DNA of 64,000 nucleotides, from positions 620,001 through 684,000 of the forward strand of contig CAWCSS010000008.1 in assembly GCA_963798325.1 (NCBI GenBank), read 5' to 3'. Under the pieces are notes generated by a model, which was not told the origin of the DNA, did not search any database, and saw only the letters and a list, made by a program, of their open reading frames with translations. This document shows, one piece after another, positions 8,141 through 16,749 of this stretch. Source of the DNA: Solirubrobacter sp963798325. Its GTDB lineage: Bacteria; Actinomycetota; Thermoleophilia; Solirubrobacterales; Solirubrobacteraceae. Position 1 is the first letter of the stretch. Every line of letters starts with the position of its first letter. Made by a program: the position numbers and the translations under genes.

Positions 8141-10702
8141 GTGGCCGCCGCTGCCGTCTCTGCGCGCGCGCGGGCGCAATCGAGTTCGCGCGCGCTGTTC
8201 CCGCAGTGGGCGGCGCGGCTGATCGGGCTCGCCGCGCTGGCGATCATCGGCGGGTTCGAGTGGCAGAACCTGGTCCAGGACCTGCCCTCCGGGCGGGTGC
8301 TGCTGTGGGTCGTCGCTTCGGTGTCGGCCGCGACGGCGGTGCTGCTGGTCACCCGCGAGCCGACGCGCCGGCCGCCGTCGGTGCGGCTGTTCGGGCCTCG
8401 CCGCTCGCGCGCGGACGTCGCGGAGGGGGTGTCGGAGCGCCGCCGGGCGCCACGCGGGTTGTCACCGCGCGCGCGGGGCGTGGCACTGTTCGCGATCGTC
8501 ATCGTGTCGTTGTTCGTGGGCTACGCGTTGTCCAGCGCGCCGCTCGAGTTGCTCAAGCCGCGACGCTGGGACGACCTGCTCTCCGGGCTCGCCGGCGGTC
8601 TGCAGGCGCTCGGCACGGTCCGGCTGCCGTACGTCAGCGCCGACCCGTGGCCGCGGATCGTGCTCGAGCTGCTCGGCTGTGAGCTGCTGATCCTGGCCGG
8701 GCTGCTGACCTTCTGGCCGCGGGCGTCGTCGCGATCGAAGCCGCGCGTGCCGCTCGCCGCGCCGGAGCGCGGGTATCCGTTCGTCGCGCTGGCGGTGCTG
8801 ATCATCGTCATCGCGTCGCCGGTCATCTCCTTGGGCGAGACGAGCTCGATCGCGCTGGGACTCGCCCTGGCCGCGCTGTCGATCTGCTTCTTGTGGCTGG
8901 AGCGGCTCCCGCTGAAGCCCGGGCTCGGCGTGGCGGGGCTGCTGCTGCTGGCGCTCGTCGGCGCCTTGCCGGTGGCGGCGGCGGCCGATCGCGGCGAGCC
9001 GTGGTTCGACTATCGCGCGTTCGCGGAGTCGCTCGGTCCAGACGATCCGGTGCGCTTCTCCTGGACGCAGTCCTACGGCCCGATCGACTGGCCGCGCGAC
9101 GGCAACGAGGTGATGCGGGTCGTCTCCGGCGAGCCGCTGTACTGGAAGGCGCGCAACCTCGACGTCTTCAACGGGATCGCCTGGCAGGTCGGTCAGCAGG
9201 CGCCGTCGACCTCCGGCTACGACGAGGCGTGGGAGGCCAACCTGGTCGACGACTGGACGAGCCGGCCCGCGTGGACCGAGGAGCTCCAGTTCCAGATCCG
9301 CCGGGTGCGCACGACCGACGTCTACGGCGCGGGAACGACCATCGGCATCCGCGACCCGTCGCGCGCGGTCCGGCCCGCGCTCTCGCCCGGAACCTGGGAC
9401 GCCCCCACGGGGCTGCGCCGCAACGATTCCTACACGGCCGAGGTCCACGTGCCACGACCGGCCGCTGCCCTGCTCGCCAAGGCCTCGGTCGGCGACGGTG
9501 ACCGCTGGGCCGCGGATCGCGTCCTGACCGTGCCGTTCAAGCCGGGCGAGTCCGCGACCCAGGTACGGGGCGCGTTCTCGCGCTCGAGCGTCGTGCTCGA
9601 TGCCGAGATGCACTTCAACGCCTGGGGCAGTGACGACCCGGGCTACGCGTCCTACCCGACGCTCGGCCGCGCCGTCGGGGACATCGACGGCGAGATGAAG
9701 CGCACCAAGTACGCGCGCACGTGGGAGCTCGTGCAGGAGCTGCGCGCCGGCGCCGAGAACCCGATGGACTACATCCGCCGCGTCGACACCTTCCTGCGCA
9801 GCTCGGCCTTCCAGTACACCGAGAGCCCGCCGCGCACGCCGGTCGACGACGCACCGCTGGACTACTTCATCAACGTCTCGCACCTCGGCTACTGCCAGCA
9901 CTTCGCGGGCGCGATGGCCGTGATGCTGCGGATGGCCGGCATCCCGGCGCGCGTCGCCACCGGCTTCACCCCGGGCGGGTACTCGTCGCGCCACAAGGCG
10001 TGGATCGTCCGCGATACCGACGCCCACGCCTGGGTCGAGGTGTGGTTCGAGAAGTACGGCTGGGTCGACGTCGACCCGACGCCCTCCAGCACGCCCGCCC
10101 GCTCCCAGGTCGCGGCGCTCGCCGCCGACGCCTCCAACGCCCCGGTCACCCCGGACCGCGACACCGGCCAGCAGGGCGCCGCCAACCGCGAATCGAACCC
10201 GATCTCCGTCCGCCCCGAGCTGCAGCTCGGCCGCAACGACGCCCAGAGCGGGACGGTCACCGGCCAGAGCCACTGGGCCTGGCTGCGCTGGTTCGGTGTC
10301 GTCGTGCTCGTGCTCGCGCTGGTGCTGGCGATCGTGTTGTTCATTCGCCGCCCGCGAGGCAAGACGCCGATGGACCGCGCGATCTACGAGGTCGAGGACG
10401 CCATGCGCCGTGTCGGGCGGCCCGTGTCGACCGGCACGACGCTGACCCAGCTCGAGCGCCGTCTCGGGTCGCACTCTCCGGAGGTCGCGGCGTACCTGCG
10501 CTCACTCGCCTCCGGCCGCTACGCAGCCACACCCGAGCCGCCACCGCGCTCCGGCCGCAAGGCGCTCCGCCGCGCATTGGCTCAGGGACTGGGGTTCGGC
10601 GGCGGGCTGCGCGCCCTGTGGGCGTTGCCGCCGCGCTACGAGCGCGGCGAGCGGACCCCGCGCACCCGCACGCTGGAAGTCGAGACGAGCGTCCGCGGAT
10701 AA
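8141..10702 (+). CDS. TgpA-type membrane transglutaminase-like protein
   Basis: 853 residues. About seven N-terminal membrane helices (residues 20-290) lead to a large extracytoplasmic region. A transglutaminase core follows with Cys about 585 (GYCQHF), His about 629 (DAHAWVEVW) and Asp about 643-645 (VDVDPTP). A further membrane helix comes at about 710-730 and then a basic cytoplasmic tail. This is the TgpA/DUF3488 plan, complete with its triad. Relatives are usually encoded with a MoxR ATPase and a DUF58 protein, which are absent here; the upstream neighbour is an acyl-CoA synthetase 3 nt away. The start is GTG 8141. The gene is convergent with the thermonuclease gene, only 4 nt separating the stops. 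Confidence 0.85.
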   Translation: MAAAAVSARARAQSSSRALFPQWAARLIGLAALAIIGGFEWQNLVQDLPSGRVLLWVVASVSAATAVLLVTREPTRRPPSVRLFGPRRSRADVAEGVSERRRAPRGLSPRARGVALFAIVIVSLFVGYALSSAPLELLKPRRWDDLLSGLAGGLQALGTVRLPYVSADPWPRIVLELLGCELLILAGLLTFWPRASSRSKPRVPLAAPERGYPFVALAVLIIVIASPVISLGETSSIALGLALAALSICFLWLERLPLKPGLGVAGLLLLALVGALPVAAAADRGEPWFDYRAFAESLGPDDPVRFSWTQSYGPIDWPRDGNEVMRVVSGEPLYWKARNLDVFNGIAWQVGQQAPSTSGYDEAWEANLVDDWTSRPAWTEELQFQIRRVRTTDVYGAGTTIGIRDPSRAVRPALSPGTWDAPTGLRRNDSYTAEVHVPRPAAALLAKASVGDGDRWAADRVLTVPFKPGESATQVRGAFSRSSVVLDAEMHFNAWGSDDPGYASYPTLGRAVGDIDGEMKRTKYARTWELVQELRAGAENPMDYIRRVDTFLRSSAFQYTESPPRTPVDDAPLDYFINVSHLGYCQHFAGAMAVMLRMAGIPARVATGFTPGGYSSRHKAWIVRDTDAHAWVEVWFEKYGWVDVDPTPSSTPARSQVAALAADASNAPVTPDRDTGQQGAANRESNPISVRPELQLGRNDAQSGTVTGQSHWAWLRWFGVVVLVLALVLAIVLFIRRPRGKTPMDRAIYEVEDAMRRVGRPVSTGTTLTQLERRLGSHSPEVAAYLRSLASGRYAATPEPPPRSGRKALRRALAQGLGFGGGLRALWALPPRYERGERTPRTRTLEVETSVRG

Positions 10703-10706
10703 GGGC

Positions 10707-11504
10707 TCAGGCGGCGCGGTGGAAGTCACCGGCGCAGACGCCGTGGACGCCGGCGTGCGCGCCGCGGGCCGCCTCCTCGGCTCTGCGATACGCGCTGACC
10801 CGCTCGAAGGGCACGCCGCCGTAGACGTAGGGCATCGCCCAGCCGGTCCGGACCATCGTCTCGCCGGCGTCGCGTCCGCCGAGGTCGACGTAGGCGAGCG
10901 TGCGTCCGTACTTGTCGCGCGCGTCCTGGGTGGGGTCGCGCCGGAGCGTCACGCGCTTCCCGGTGAGCAGCTTCGTCAGGGTCGCGGCGGCGCGCTTGGC
11001 CCCGCACTCGACCGGCGTCTGCGGGCGCCGGCTCTCCGGGGTGTCGATCCCGACCAGCCGGACCGTCTCGTTGGCGCCGTCATCGGTGCGGATCTTGATC
11101 GTGTCCCCGTCGACGACCCGGATCACGCGCGCCCGCCTCGATGCGGCCACGGCCTTGGGCTTCGTGGTCGTCGCGGCGCTGAGTGACTCACACGCCTGGC
11201 CGTTGCCGTCGGCGTCCAGATGATCGGGATCGCCGGGATGCGCCTCGAGCCAGGTCTGCGCCTCGGCCTGCCCGGCGAAGTCCGAGCAGTTCCTATCGCC
11301 CTGGCGCGCGGCGATGTCCGCGCCGGACGACGTGCCCACGCCGCCGCAGCCGGCCGCGAGCAGCGCCGCGAGGACGAGCGCGCCGGCGAGGCGTCCGCGG
11401 CCGCGCGCCGCGCCCGCGGGAGCCGCGCCGCTCGCCGCGTCCGCGGGGGCCGCGCCGGCCTCGCCCGCGGGGGCCGCCGATCGCCGCGCGCGCGCCGGCC
11501 GCAC
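10707..11504 (-). CDS. Lipoprotein thermonuclease with Excalibur domain
   Basis: 265 residues from GTG 11504. After a 40-residue Ala/Gly/Arg/Pro-rich leader comes a lipoprotein signal ending LLAAGC. An Excalibur calcium-binding-like domain follows (DRNCSDF ... DADGNGQACE). Then a staphylococcal-nuclease (SNase) domain with VVDGDTIKI, RLVGIDTPE and the DKYGRTLAYV segment. These give the Asp, Arg and Glu residues expected for Ca-dependent phosphodiesterase activity on DNA or RNA at the cell surface. No start codon lies between the leader and the signal, so the long leader seems real or the upstream frame is longer. The leader is encoded by a G+C-only repeat-like stretch, described separately. 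Confidence 0.85.
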   Translation of the reverse strand: MRPARARRSAAPAGEAGAAPADAASGAAPAGAARGRGRLAGALVLAALLAAGCGGVGTSSGADIAARQGDRNCSDFAGQAEAQTWLEAHPGDPDHLDADGNGQACESLSAATTTKPKAVAASRRARVIRVVDGDTIKIRTDDGANETVRLVGIDTPESRRPQTPVECGAKRAAATLTKLLTGKRVTLRRDPTQDARDKYGRTLAYVDLGGRDAGETMVRTGWAMPYVYGGVPFERVSAYRRAEEAARGAHAGVHGVCAGDFHRAA

Positions 11505-11552
11505 CGCTCGCGCCGCTCGCCGCGCCCGCGCGGGCCGCGCCGCTCGCGCGTC
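11393..11552. repeat. G+C-only low-complexity stretch with short repeats
   Basis: Nearly all bases are G or C, with recurring GCGGCGAGCGGCGCG-type units on the minus strand (for example around 11420-11450 and 11500-11530). It encodes the N-terminal leader of the thermonuclease and fills the 48 nt before it. This looks like slippage-prone expansion rather than a mobile repeat. Confidence 0.4.
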
Positions 11553-11918
11553 TCAGCTCGCGGGCCCGGCCTGCCCGGCGAGGACGCGCCATGTTCCGTT
11601 CTCGCGGACCCACACGAGCGTGAGCCGCATGGTGTGCGCGCCCGGCTCGCCGGCGCGCTCGTATTCGTCGTGGACGAGCGCGGTCAGCACCGCGGTATCG
11701 CCGACGGTCACGACGTCCGCGTCGGTCAACCGCTGAGCGCGCCAGACGAGATCGCCCGCGGTGTTGCCGTGGACGTAGCGGTCGCGGTCGCGCACCTCGC
11801 CGCGGTGGGTCGTCCACCGCAGGTCCGGGTGGTGGATGGCGCGCAGGGCGTCGGCGTCGCGGGCGACGAGCGCCGCCGAGCGCCGCTCCGCCGCGGTCAG
11901 GATCTCGTCATGGACCAT
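11553..11918 (-). CDS. SnoaL/DUF4440-like protein (NTF2 fold)
   Basis: 121 residues, the usual size of single-domain NTF2-fold proteins. It has the pattern of DUF4440 proteins: an N-terminal helix (ILTAAERRSAALVARDADAL), IHHPDLRWTTHRG, then strands ending in LVWVRENGTWRVLAGQ. Such proteins are small isomerases, hydrolases or ligand binders; the reaction cannot be inferred. A TAGTGT hexamer lies 9 nt before the ATG at 11918, so the mRNA may be nearly leaderless. It is divergent from the VOC gene. Confidence 0.8.
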   Translation of the reverse strand: MVHDEILTAAERRSAALVARDADALRAIHHPDLRWTTHRGEVRDRDRYVHGNTAGDLVWRAQRLTDADVVTVGDTAVLTALVHDEYERAGEPGAHTMRLTLVWVRENGTWRVLAGQAGPAS

Positions 11919-11963
11919 GGTCGCCCGACACTAACGGCGCTCGTGGACGGTCACACTGCACGG

Positions 11964-12365
11964 ATGGGCATTCCGGTGACGGGAGTGAGTGAGCTGGTGC
12001 TCGAGGTGGTCGACCTCGACGCCTCGGAGGCGTTCTACGCGGGCATCATCGGCCTGCCGGTCGTGGAGCGCTGGCCGGACCGCGACGCGATCTGGCTGAT
12101 GGCCGGCGACCGCACCCGCATCGGGTTGTGGCGCCCGCAGGTCGGCCTGGAGAAGGGCCGCGGCGGCGTGCACGTGCACTTCGCCATGCACATCGCCGCA
12201 TCCGACTACGAGAGCGCCGTCAACCACCTCAAGGCGGCCGGCCTCGACGTCCGCGAGCACGCGTTCGGCGCCTACCAGCACTCGCGCGCGGCCTACGTGA
12301 TGGACCCCGACGGCCACCTCGTCGAGTTCTGGACGTGGGACGTGGCCGAGCACCTTCAGCCCTGA
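11964..12365 (+). CDS. VOC-family (glyoxalase/dioxygenase-fold) protein
   Basis: 133 residues with the paired beta-alpha-beta-beta-beta modules of the vicinal oxygen chelate fold. Recognisable segments are ELVLEVVDLDASEAFYAGIIGLPV at the start, VHVHFAM in the middle and AYVMDPDGHLVEFWTW at the end. The His of the VHVHF segment and the Glu of VEFW are in the usual metal-ligand positions. It may be a metal-dependent lyase or dioxygenase or a resistance protein; the substrate is unknown. ATG 11964 fits the domain start. GTG 11943 in the same frame is an alternative, and neither has a clear ribosome-binding site. Its last 10 nt overlap the end of the convergent gene. Confidence 0.8.
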   Translation: MGIPVTGVSELVLEVVDLDASEAFYAGIIGLPVVERWPDRDAIWLMAGDRTRIGLWRPQVGLEKGRGGVHVHFAMHIAASDYESAVNHLKAAGLDVREHAFGAYQHSRAAYVMDPDGHLVEFWTWDVAEHLQP

Positions 12366-13543
12366 GCCGGCACGCAGTCCAAGCGCTCGCGCTCGTACGG
12401 CCCACCGGTCAGGGCGGTCGCCGAGACCAGGGTCTTGTGGACCTTGATGCGCTTGGCGCTGCCGCCGAACTTGATCTCGCCCGCGATCGAGCCGGCGACG
12501 CCGGCCGTGTCGTCGGCGACCTCGGACACGGAGGTCTCGACCGTCCCGTCGGTCCTGATCCGCGCCAGCACCGCCGCGACGCGTTCCTTCGCGCTGCGCG
12601 GCCACGGCCAGTCCAGCCCGAGCAAGGGCTGGGCGGCGGCGCGGTTGGCGGGGTCGCGCAGGTCGAGGCGCAGCACCGTCTCGGTCAGCCGCCGGCCGCC
12701 GTCGGTCATGTCGCCGTGGCGGAACGCGAGCTCGCGGGCCCCGTCGCGGCCGAACGTGTACTCCACGAGCCAGTCGTCCTGGCCAGGCCCGGTCGAGGGC
12801 ATCAGCGGCAGCGACACGTCCCCGCCCTCGAAGGTCGCCCGCCCGTAGAGCGTGTAGGCGCCGTCGCGTGTCTTGCGGGCGCCGATCGCCCCGCTCATCC
12901 CGCCGGCGACGCCGATCACCTGCCCGGACTCCTTCGACCCGCGCACGCCCGCATCGAGCCCGGCCGAGTCCGACAGCTCCGCGGCGTCCTCGACCGACAC
13001 CCACGACGGCGGATACCCCGCGATCTCCCCCGCGGAGTTCAGCGTCGCGTGGCGCAGGAAGCGATCGGCGGCGGCCTGGTTCTTGAACGTCCAGCCGAAC
13101 GCCGCCTGCACACGGGCCTGGGCGCCGCCGGACACACCCAGGCCGAACTCGACCGGCCCCGCCGAGAACCCCGCTCCGACACCCGTGGCGGCGCCCACGG
13201 TGCCGCTCCCGGTCCGCACGATCGTGACCGTCCCGTCCGACTGCGGCGTCACCAACAGCGTCCAGCGATGCCCGACCTCGACGCTGAACGCGGTGACCGA
13301 GACCGCATGCCCCGTGAGGTCCGACCGCATCGGGCACGGCGCCAACCCGTCCCGGGCGGCCTGTGCCGACGAGCAGACATCGCCGCCGACCACGCACAGC
13401 GCGAGCCGCAGCTTGCCGTAGACGAGCCTGCCGACGTCTGGCGCACCCACCGCCGGCCCGGCCAGAACGAGGATCGCCACTAAGAGGGCGAGAGCGGCGA
13501 CGTACTCGATCGTGGCCTGACCGGCGGTGGTTCGCGTGTGCAC
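12356..13543 (-). CDS. Large protein with TadE/pilin-like leader
   Basis: 395 residues. The N-terminus is RTTAGQATIEYVAALALLVAILVLAG: a Gly before a hydrophobic helix with Glu at position +5 of the mature form, as in type IV and Flp pilins and TadE proteins cleaved by a prepilin peptidase. The rest is not a pilin. It has Gly-rich strand-like repeats (GVGAGFSAGPVEFGLGVSGG) and a mixed alpha/beta C-terminus with an unusual Trp content and four Cys residues after the helix. No tad or pil genes lie nearby. It is probably an exported surface protein that borrows the pilin assembly route. Family unknown. Confidence 0.65.
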   Translation of the reverse strand: MHTRTTAGQATIEYVAALALLVAILVLAGPAVGAPDVGRLVYGKLRLALCVVGGDVCSSAQAARDGLAPCPMRSDLTGHAVSVTAFSVEVGHRWTLLVTPQSDGTVTIVRTGSGTVGAATGVGAGFSAGPVEFGLGVSGGAQARVQAAFGWTFKNQAAADRFLRHATLNSAGEIAGYPPSWVSVEDAAELSDSAGLDAGVRGSKESGQVIGVAGGMSGAIGARKTRDGAYTLYGRATFEGGDVSLPLMPSTGPGQDDWLVEYTFGRDGARELAFRHGDMTDGGRRLTETVLRLDLRDPANRAAAQPLLGLDWPWPRSAKERVAAVLARIRTDGTVETSVSEVADDTAGVAGSIAGEIKFGGSAKRIKVHKTLVSATALTGGPYERERLDCVPAQG

Positions 13544-13587
13544 GCTTGGGATAGGGCACCCGCGCGAAAGTTCGCCCCCCCGGTTCA

Positions 13588-13638
13588 GCCAGACACGCCG
13601 CGCGCTGCTCGCGGATCAAGGATCCGCGTCTGTCTGGC
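13588..13638. repeat. Nested inverted repeats after the nuo operon (distal part)
   Basis: An outer pair GCCAGACA (13588-13595) and TGTCTGGC (13631-13638) encloses an inner perfect hairpin CGCGGATC (13610-13617), loop AAG, GATCCGCG (13621-13628). It lies between the nuoN stop and the start of the pilin-leader gene, both on the minus strand. Confidence 0.6.
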
Positions 13639-13656
13639 CCCAAGCGGTCGCGGAGC

Positions 13657-13691
13657 GGTCAGTTGCGTACCTATGAGGTACGCAACTGACC
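13657..13691 (-). terminator. 16-bp perfect hairpin downstream of nuoN
   Basis: GGTCAGTTGCGTACCT (13657-13672) and its exact complement (13676-13691) are separated by 3 nt. It lies 35 nt past the nuoN stop in the direction of transcription. There is no U-tract, as is common for terminator-like hairpins in high-GC actinobacteria. Two smaller hairpins that share one arm (GCAACC/GGTTGC around 13694-13715) sit between it and the stop codon. Confidence 0.6.
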
Positions 13692-13726
13692 AGGCAACCG
13701 AAGGGTTGCGCCGCAACCGCGCGGAA

Positions 13727-15277
13727 CTAGATCAGGGACCGGATGGCGTCGGCCGCGTCGCGGGCGACGTTGAGCAGCGGCTCGGGGTAGACGCCGAGCA
13801 GGATCGTGACCGCCGCGCACACCAGCGCCACGAAGACGACCTCCGGCTGGCGAAGCGGAGCGAAGGAGCCGGGCTCGCGGCCCGCGGCGCGGTCCTCGGC
13901 GTCGGCCTCGACGGAGCCGCCGGCGATCGCCGGGCGCATCGCTCCCGCGGCCAGGCCGGACGGGGCCTCGCCCGGAGCGCGCATCCAGACGGCCGCGACC
14001 ACCCGCAGGTAGTAGGCCAGCGAGACGGCCGAGCCGAGCACGATGACGATGCCCAGCCACGCGTAGCCGTTGTCGACGGCCGCGTTGATCAGGAAGATCT
14101 TGCCGAAGAAGCCCGCCGTGGCCGGGAAGCCCGCCAGCGCCAGCATGGCGATGGTCATCGGCCACGCCAGCGACGGCCGGTCGGCGCCGAGGCCGTACAG
14201 CGAGGAGATGTCGTCGCCCAGGCTCGTCTCACGCTCGCGGGCGGTGATGACCGCGAACGCCGCGAGGTTCATGACGACGTAGATCATCAGGTAGAAGACC
14301 GTGGCCGCGATGCCCGTGCGGGTGGTGACGACGACGCCGGCGATCATGTAGCCGGCCTGCGCCACCGACGAGTAGGCGAGCATGCGCTTGAGGGAGGACT
14401 GGCCGATCGCGCCGACGTTGCCGACGACGATCGTGACCACGGCGAGCACCGCGAAGGCGGGCGCCCAGGTCGTGGTGGCGCTGATCAGCGCGACGTCGAA
14501 GAGCCGCAGGATCACGCCGAAGGCCGCCGCCTTGGTCGCCACCGCCATGAAGCCGGTGACCGGGGTCGGGGCGCCCTCGTAGACGTCCGGCGTCCACTGG
14601 TGAAACGGCGCCACCGAAGCCTTGAACGCCAGACCGACCATGACCAGCGCGATGCCGGTGAGGAACAGTGCGTCGTCGGCCATCGACGAGCCGACCGCCG
14701 CGATGTCGTCGAAGTTCGTCCCGCCGGCCGCGCCGTACAACAACGCCAGGCCGTAGAGCAGCGTCGCCGACCCGACCGAACCCACGATCAGGTACTTCAG
14801 GCCCGACTCGAGCGAATGCTCGCGCCGCATGTGCGTCGCGCACAGCACGTAGAGCGGAATCGAGAGCAGCTCGAACCCGATGAAGAGCACGACGAGGTCA
14901 TTGGCCGCGACCAGCACGAACATGCCGAGGATCGACATGAGCATGAGCGCGTAGTACTCGCCCTCACCCGCCTCGATCGCCGCGACCGATCGCCACGACA
15001 GCAACACGGCCGCGATGCCGCCGCTGCAGAAGACCAGCAGCAGCGCCAAGGAGAGGTTGTCGACGACCAGCGCGTTGGCGATGATCGCCTCGTTGACGTC
15101 CCACTGCCAGATCGCGAGCCCGGCGGTGACGCCCAGCCCGACGATCGCCAGCGCCGGGACGACGCTGCGGCGGATGAAGCCCGAGCGCGCGAGCCCGACC
15201 AGCAGCACGATGCACCCGGCCGCGGTCAGCGCGATGGCCGGGGACAGGGCCTCCCAGTTGATGACCGGACCCTTCAT
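13727..15277 (-). CDS. nuoN: NADH-quinone oxidoreductase subunit N
   Basis: 516 residues and about 14 membrane helices of the antiporter-like subunit family, last gene of the operon. Typical segments are the FIGFELLSIPLYVL glutamate helix, GLAFKASVAPFHQWTPDVYEGAP with the helix-breaking Lys/Pro loop, and LAYSSVAQAGYMIAG. Residues about 445-475 (GEAPSGLAAGAMRPAIAG and on) form a polar insert near the C-terminus that is longer than in the E. coli protein. It forms one of the proton-translocating channels of the membrane arm. It overlaps nuoM by 4 nt. Confidence 0.95.
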   Translation of the reverse strand: MKGPVINWEALSPAIALTAAGCIVLLVGLARSGFIRRSVVPALAIVGLGVTAGLAIWQWDVNEAIIANALVVDNLSLALLLVFCSGGIAAVLLSWRSVAAIEAGEGEYYALMLMSILGMFVLVAANDLVVLFIGFELLSIPLYVLCATHMRREHSLESGLKYLIVGSVGSATLLYGLALLYGAAGGTNFDDIAAVGSSMADDALFLTGIALVMVGLAFKASVAPFHQWTPDVYEGAPTPVTGFMAVATKAAAFGVILRLFDVALISATTTWAPAFAVLAVVTIVVGNVGAIGQSSLKRMLAYSSVAQAGYMIAGVVVTTRTGIAATVFYLMIYVVMNLAAFAVITARERETSLGDDISSLYGLGADRPSLAWPMTIAMLALAGFPATAGFFGKIFLINAAVDNGYAWLGIVIVLGSAVSLAYYLRVVAAVWMRAPGEAPSGLAAGAMRPAIAGGSVEADAEDRAAGREPGSFAPLRQPEVVFVALVCAAVTILLGVYPEPLLNVARDAADAIRSLI

Positions 15278-16749
15278 CGAACCACCGCCTGCACGGTCGA
15301 CTTGATGCCGGCCTCGCCCGCGTCCAGCGCCAGCTGCGGATAGAGCGCGAAGGCGATGATCACCAGCACCAGCGGGACGAGCACCAGCGAGTCGCGGAAC
15401 GAGAGATCGAACGACGAGACCTGCGGCCCGACGCGGTTGTGCATCGAGCGTATGTACATGCGCAGCGCATAGACCGAGGCGAGGACCACGCCGATCGACG
15501 CGACGAACGCGATCGCCTGCACCGAGGAGAAGGTGCCGAGCAGGATCAGGAACTCACCCGCGAAGTTCGCCGAGCCGGGCATGGCCAGCGTGGCCAGCGC
15601 GACGATCAGGAACAGCACGGCCAGGATCGGCGCGCGGAACGCGATCCCGCCGTAGTCGCGGATGTCCTCCGACCCCTCGGCGCGCTCGGCCAGCAGCGCG
15701 ACCACGAAGAACAGCGGCGCGACGACCAGACCGTGGTTGACGGCCTGCAGCAGCGCGCCCTGCGCGCCCTGCCCGGCGGGGTCCAGCGCGAAGATCCCGA
15801 GCGTGATGAAGCCGAGCTGCGCGACCGACGAGTAGCCGAGGATCAGGCGCGCGTTGGTCTGCGTGAACGCCTGCAGCGAGCCGTAGAGGATCGAGATCAC
15901 GGCCAGGATCAGCAGGATCTCGTGCCAGCTCTCGGTCGCCGCCGGGAACAGCGGCAGCACCAGCCGCAGGAAGCCGTAGGCCGCGACCTTGGAGACCACG
16001 CCCGAGAAGAACGCCAGCGCGGGCAACGGCATCGCGCGGTACGCGTCCGGCATCCAGCCCTGGAACGGGAAGGCCGGCATCTTGATCAGGAAGGCCAGGG
16101 CGAAGGTGATGAAGATCCACTTCTGGGTCGACTCCGGCAGCGGGTTGGCCACCAGGTCGCTCAGCACGAAGGAGATGTGCCCGCCGGGCCCGGCGTGCGA
16201 GAGCGCCGCCGTGGCCACCGCGCCCGCGAGCATCAGCAGCGAGCCGACGAGCGTGTAGATGACCATCTTCAGCGCCGCGGCCACGCGATCCGGCCCGCCC
16301 CACTGGCCGACGAGGAAGTAGAACGGGACCAGCATCAGGTCGAAGAAGAGCACGAACAGCGCCAGGTCCTGCGCGCAGAACGCACCCAGGACGGCGGCCT
16401 CGCCGATCCCGAAGTGGAAGGCGAACAGCCCGGGGCGCTCCGCCGGCGGGCGGACCATCAACCAGATCGCCGACGCGAACGCCACGACCGTGGTCAGCAC
16501 GATCAGCCACAGGTTCAGGCCGTCGACGCCGAGCTTGTAGCGGATGCCGAGCTCGGGGATCCAGCGGTCGTTGGTGACGTGCTGCATCCCGGCGGCGGCG
16601 TCGAAGTCGAACACCATGTAGATCGTGTAGACGAGCGGGATCAGCGTGCCGATCAGCAGCACGCCCGGCGCCAGCGTGCGCGGCGTCAGCGCCGCGATCA
16701 CGCCCAGCAGCGCCGGGAAGAAGATCAGGATCGAGAGATGAATCGTCAT
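15274..16749 (-). CDS. nuoM: NADH-quinone oxidoreductase subunit M
   Basis: 491 residues from ATG 16749. It has the NuoM/ND4 signature FFDLMLVPFYFLVGQWGG with the conserved membrane Glu, then FPFQGWMPDAYRAMP and LILGYSSVAQLGFITLG. It is one of three antiporter-like proton channels in the complex I membrane arm. The start overlaps the nuoL stop by 4 nt (ATGA at 16746-16749). The frame is open upstream through nuoL in another register, but domain homology and the overlap fix this start. Confidence 0.95.
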   Translation of the reverse strand: MTIHLSILIFFPALLGVIAALTPRTLAPGVLLIGTLIPLVYTIYMVFDFDAAAGMQHVTNDRWIPELGIRYKLGVDGLNLWLIVLTTVVAFASAIWLMVRPPAERPGLFAFHFGIGEAAVLGAFCAQDLALFVLFFDLMLVPFYFLVGQWGGPDRVAAALKMVIYTLVGSLLMLAGAVATAALSHAGPGGHISFVLSDLVANPLPESTQKWIFITFALAFLIKMPAFPFQGWMPDAYRAMPLPALAFFSGVVSKVAAYGFLRLVLPLFPAATESWHEILLILAVISILYGSLQAFTQTNARLILGYSSVAQLGFITLGIFALDPAGQGAQGALLQAVNHGLVVAPLFFVVALLAERAEGSEDIRDYGGIAFRAPILAVLFLIVALATLAMPGSANFAGEFLILLGTFSSVQAIAFVASIGVVLASVYALRMYIRSMHNRVGPQVSSFDLSFRDSLVLVPLVLVIIAFALYPQLALDAGEAGIKSTVQAVVR

